From NCBI GenBank assembly GCA_017510875.1, contig JAFWLX010000324.1, forward strand, positions 1 through 7,859: a stretch of 7,859 nt of DNA, read 5' to 3'. Source of the DNA: Atopobiaceae bacterium (GTDB lineage: Bacteria > Actinomycetota > Coriobacteriia > Coriobacteriales > Atopobiaceae). The notes under the pieces were generated by a model. It did not search any database and was not told the DNA's origin. It worked only from the letters and a program-made list of their open reading frames with translations. Position 1 is the stretch's first letter. Every line of letters starts with the position of its first letter. Positions 5,939 through 7,859 of the stretch are shown here, piece after piece. The translations under genes were made by a program, and so were the position numbers.

Positions 5939-7264
5939 CTACAGATAACGCTCCACACCTTGTGCGCTCACGCGTGCAAGGAAATGTGGGGTCTTGTGGG
6001 GAGGCTCATTGGCAAACTCATACGCCGACAACAGCGTGTTTCTGGCATCAAAGAACAGGCTTGGGCTGCTGGCATAGAGCGTTGCCAGGCTCTCACTCTC
6101 CTCAACCCACTGACCGGTCTTCTTGTGTAGCATGATGCCCGCAGAGGGATCGATATCGTCATCTGCCACACGGCGACCGGCTCCTAGCTCAACTGACGCC
6201 ATGCCACAGAGCTCTGTCTGCATCGAGCTTATCCAGCCGCTCTGTGGTGCCAGCACCTCCTCCGAATATGCCGGCTGAGCAAAGAGACCATAGTCATCGA
6301 TTACCCGGGAGTCTCCCCCTTGCGCCGCAATCAGCTGACGCAGCTTCTCTGACGCCTGGCCATTGCTCACCTGCTGCCTTGCAAGCTGACGGCACTCATC
6401 AAGCGTTCCCTTCTCTGCCAAGAGGAGCATGTTTGCTGCCAGCTCAAGACAGACCTCGGTGGTATCTGCGGGAGCCGCCCCCTTAAGAACGTCGATCGCC
6501 TCCATAACCTCAAGCGAATTGCCAACAGCCTCGCCCAGAGGCGCGTCCATGTTGGTGACCAGCGCAACCGTGGTGCGTCCCACCTCTTCGCCAATGTCCA
6601 CCATGGCCTTGGCAAGCGCTATGGCGTCATCCATGGACTTCATGAAGGCACCGCTTCCGCACTTTACGTCAAGCAGAATGCGATCTGCTCCCGCCGCTAT
6701 CTTTTTGCTCATCACGCTTGAGGCTATAAGGGGGATAGAGTCAACCGTAGCCGTCACGTCCCGCAAGGCGTAAAGCTTCTTGTCGGCAGGTACCAGGTTT
6801 CCTGTCTGGCCCACAAGGGCAATGCCCACCTCGCGCACAATCTGCATCATCTTGTCGCGCTCGATGCGCACGGTCATGCCCGGTATGCTCTCGAGCTTGT
6901 CAACCGTTCCGCCCGTATGGCCCAGGCCCCTGCCGCTCATTTTGGCCACCGGCACTCCCAGCGAGGCGACTATGGGCGCCACGGCAATGGTGGTCTTGTC
7001 CCCCACGCCCCCGGTTGAATGCTTGTCAACCTTGATGCCCTGTAGGGACGAGAGGTCAACGGTGTCGCCCGACACGGCCATCTCCCACGTAAGCCAGCCG
7101 GTCTCACGCGCAGTCATGCCATTGAAGAGTATGGCCATGGCCAGTGCCGCCGCCTGATAGTCGGGGATGGTTCCATCAACGTAGTGCGCCACAAAGTAGT
7201 TGATCTCTTCTGCAGTAAGCTCGAAGCCATCGCGCTTTCGCTTTATGATGTCGTACATGTTCAT
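5939..7264 (-). CDS. pdp: Pyrimidine-nucleoside phosphorylase (thymidine/uridine phosphorylase family)
   Basis: The enzyme splits thymidine, deoxyuridine or uridine with phosphate into the free base and (deoxy)ribose-1-phosphate for salvage or catabolism. The 441-residue product matches the family length. It has the helical N-terminus (MYDIIKRKRDG), the phosphate-binding KHSTGGVGDK at 81-90, the signature SGRGLGHTGGTVDKLE at 110-125, and the base-binding set Arg168, Ser183 and Lys187, equivalent to Arg171, Ser186 and Lys190 of E. coli thymidine phosphorylase. The sequence is closer to Bacillus Pdp as I remember it than to E. coli DeoA, so dual pyrimidine specificity is likely; deoA is the alternative name. 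The ATG at 7264 follows AAGGGGG by six bases; an in-frame ATG at 7306 would add 14 residues but lacks such a site. A nucleoside transporter permease gene lies upstream on the same strand, which fits a salvage operon. Confidence 0.95.
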   Translation of the reverse strand: MNMYDIIKRKRDGFELTAEEINYFVAHYVDGTIPDYQAAALAMAILFNGMTARETGWLTWEMAVSGDTVDLSSLQGIKVDKHSTGGVGDKTTIAVAPIVASLGVPVAKMSGRGLGHTGGTVDKLESIPGMTVRIERDKMMQIVREVGIALVGQTGNLVPADKKLYALRDVTATVDSIPLIASSVMSKKIAAGADRILLDVKCGSGAFMKSMDDAIALAKAMVDIGEEVGRTTVALVTNMDAPLGEAVGNSLEVMEAIDVLKGAAPADTTEVCLELAANMLLLAEKGTLDECRQLARQQVSNGQASEKLRQLIAAQGGDSRVIDDYGLFAQPAYSEEVLAPQSGWISSMQTELCGMASVELGAGRRVADDDIDPSAGIMLHKKTGQWVEESESLATLYASSPSLFFDARNTLLSAYEFANEPPHKTPHFLARVSAQGVERYL

Positions 7265-7318
7265 GGAATACCCCCTTCTCTTGCCACCTATCATACCGAG
7301 TGGCATCTGAAGGCATAG

Positions 7319-7383
7319 GCATCAAAACAGGGACGGTCCCCATACGGCCAGTTGCCGCATGGGGACCGTCCCCGTTTTGATGC
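7319..7383. repeat. 65-bp nested palindrome/hairpin between permease and phosphorylase genes
   Basis: Two 25-base arms (7319-7343 and 7359-7383) are reverse complements with one mismatch. After one mismatched pair (7344/7358) an inner 4-bp stem CGGC/GCCG encloses a five-base loop CAGTT. Each arm also contains its own odd-length palindrome, GGGGACSGTCCCC (perfect in the right arm, one outer mismatch in the left). It starts 11 bases after the permease stop and ends 54 bases before the phosphorylase start, going along the minus strand. Four T or A residues flank the GC core inside the arms, so it could act as a terminator in either direction, but there is no U-run after the full stem. The length and nested symmetry look more like a REP/MITE-type element. 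The structure itself is certain; its role is not. Confidence 0.85.
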
Positions 7384-7393
7384 TTGGTAGCTC

Positions 7394-7859
7394 CTAGCGC
7401 GAACCCTTGATATAGGGGATGCCGTCTGCCTTGGGGGCAACAGAGCGACCCACAAACAGGATAAGCACCACAATGGTCATGACGTACGGGAGCATAGAGA
7501 GAATCTGGCTGGGGATGGCAAAGCTGCCGCCACCCAAGATGATGACCAACGCCTGTGTAAAGCCAAACAGCAGGCAGGCTGCGTAGGCACCAAAGGGTGT
7601 CCACTTGCCAAAGATGACCGCCGCCATGGCAATGAAGCCGTGGCCGCTAATGGCCGTCTGAGTAAACTGCGCGATAATGGCGATGCTCATAGAAGCGCCA
7701 CCAAAGCCTGCCAGCACGCCCGACAGGATGACACAGGCATAGCGCACCTTGTAGACGTCGATGCCCAACGTGTTGGCCGCCGCCGGATGCTCGCCCACCG
7801 CACGCACGCGCAGGCCCCACTTGGTCTTATACAGTACAAACCACATGATACAGGTAAAC
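7394..7859 (-). CDS. Nucleoside (BmpA/Nup-type) ABC transporter permease, C-terminal part (cut by right edge)
   Basis: This is the 3' end of a multi-pass inner-membrane permease; the frame stays open to the right edge, so the N-terminus is missing. About 155 residues are visible. The segment WFVLYKTKWGLRVRAVGEHP, then AANTLGIDVYKVRY and LSGVLAGFGGASMS, is the cytoplasmic coupling loop and following helix typical of the branched-chain/BmpA-type permease family, second-permease (NupQ/YufQ) subtype. Further hydrophobic stretches follow at FIAMAAVIFG, AACLLFGFTQALVIIL and MLPYVMTIVVLILFVG, and the protein ends IPYIKGSR. The Met at 7846 is internal, not a start. The downstream pyrimidine-nucleoside phosphorylase supports a nucleoside substrate; the ATPase, first permease and binding lipoprotein would be expected outside the window. 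Substrate is inferred from family and neighbour only. Confidence 0.93.
   Translation of the reverse strand, partial: FTCIMWFVLYKTKWGLRVRAVGEHPAAANTLGIDVYKVRYACVILSGVLAGFGGASMSIAIIAQFTQTAISGHGFIAMAAVIFGKWTPFGAYAACLLFGFTQALVIILGGGSFAIPSQILSMLPYVMTIVVLILFVGRSVAPKADGIPYIKGSR

Noticed and set aside
5953..5964. Twelve-base copy of the operator sequence (CCACACCTTGTG) near the phosphorylase 3' end
   Set aside because: Coding DNA, symmetry only partly kept, and a few 12-base matches are expected by chance in a window this size.
5959..5980. Nine-bp hairpin with two G-U pairs just past the channel gene stop
   Set aside because: Lies in phosphorylase coding sequence and has no T-run on either side, so it is not supported as a terminator.
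7265..7306. Upstream ATG of the phosphorylase at 7306
   Set aside because: The extra 14 residues are not family-like and the AAGGGGG site fits the ATG at 7264.
1..7859. Search for a new defence, mobile or retron-like system
   Set aside because: All substantial genes belong to known housekeeping or transport families; apart from the nested palindrome there is no mobile-element, array or toxin-antitoxin signal.

Overview
The window looks like ordinary chromosomal DNA from a fairly GC-rich Gram-positive bacterium. The best guess is an actinobacterium of the class Coriobacteriia (Olsenella/Atopobium/Collinsella-like). This rests on the gene order rpmF-plsX-acpP-rnc-smc, the base composition, an RNase III and Smc with slightly unusual residues, and a nested GGGGACSGTCCCC palindrome of a kind I recall from such genomes. 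It is an inference without database support.

From about 5022 down to position 1, all on the minus strand, lies a growth-linked cluster: rpmF (ribosomal protein L32, 4920-4741), plsX (acyl-phosphate synthase, 4593-3598), acpP (acyl carrier protein, 3508-3272), rnc (RNase III, 3263-2532) and smc (chromosome condensation ATPase, 2541 to beyond the left edge, 847 codons visible). It joins ribosome supply, fatty acid/phospholipid synthesis, RNA processing and chromosome organisation. rnc and smc overlap, and the ribosome-binding sites of both genes are embedded in the preceding gene or its stop codon, so translation is probably coupled. A candidate promoter with a 15-bp palindromic operator sits at 4994-5022. 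Small hairpins lie in the rpmF leader, the rpmF-plsX gap and the plsX-acpP gap.

Divergently, a MscS-family mechanosensitive channel gene runs 5140-5937 on the plus strand, preceded by a G-rich tract and a possible 9-codon leader ORF in the same frame. It converges, with one base between the stop codons, on a pyrimidine-nucleoside phosphorylase gene (7264-5939, minus). Upstream of that, and cut by the right edge, is the 3' part of a BmpA/Nup-type nucleoside ABC transporter permease (7859-7394, minus). Import of nucleosides followed by phosphorolysis is a coherent salvage module. Between these two genes is the most striking non-coding element, a 65-bp near-perfect hairpin whose arms are themselves palindromes (7319-7383).

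There is no gene-free stretch longer than 300 bases. I saw no tRNA, rRNA, CRISPR, transposase gene or defence system. The protein genes are all recognisable housekeeping families. The items worth a second look are the nested palindrome, the regulatory DNA between rpmF and mscS, and two family-level residue oddities (RNase III Asn120, Smc hinge glycines).
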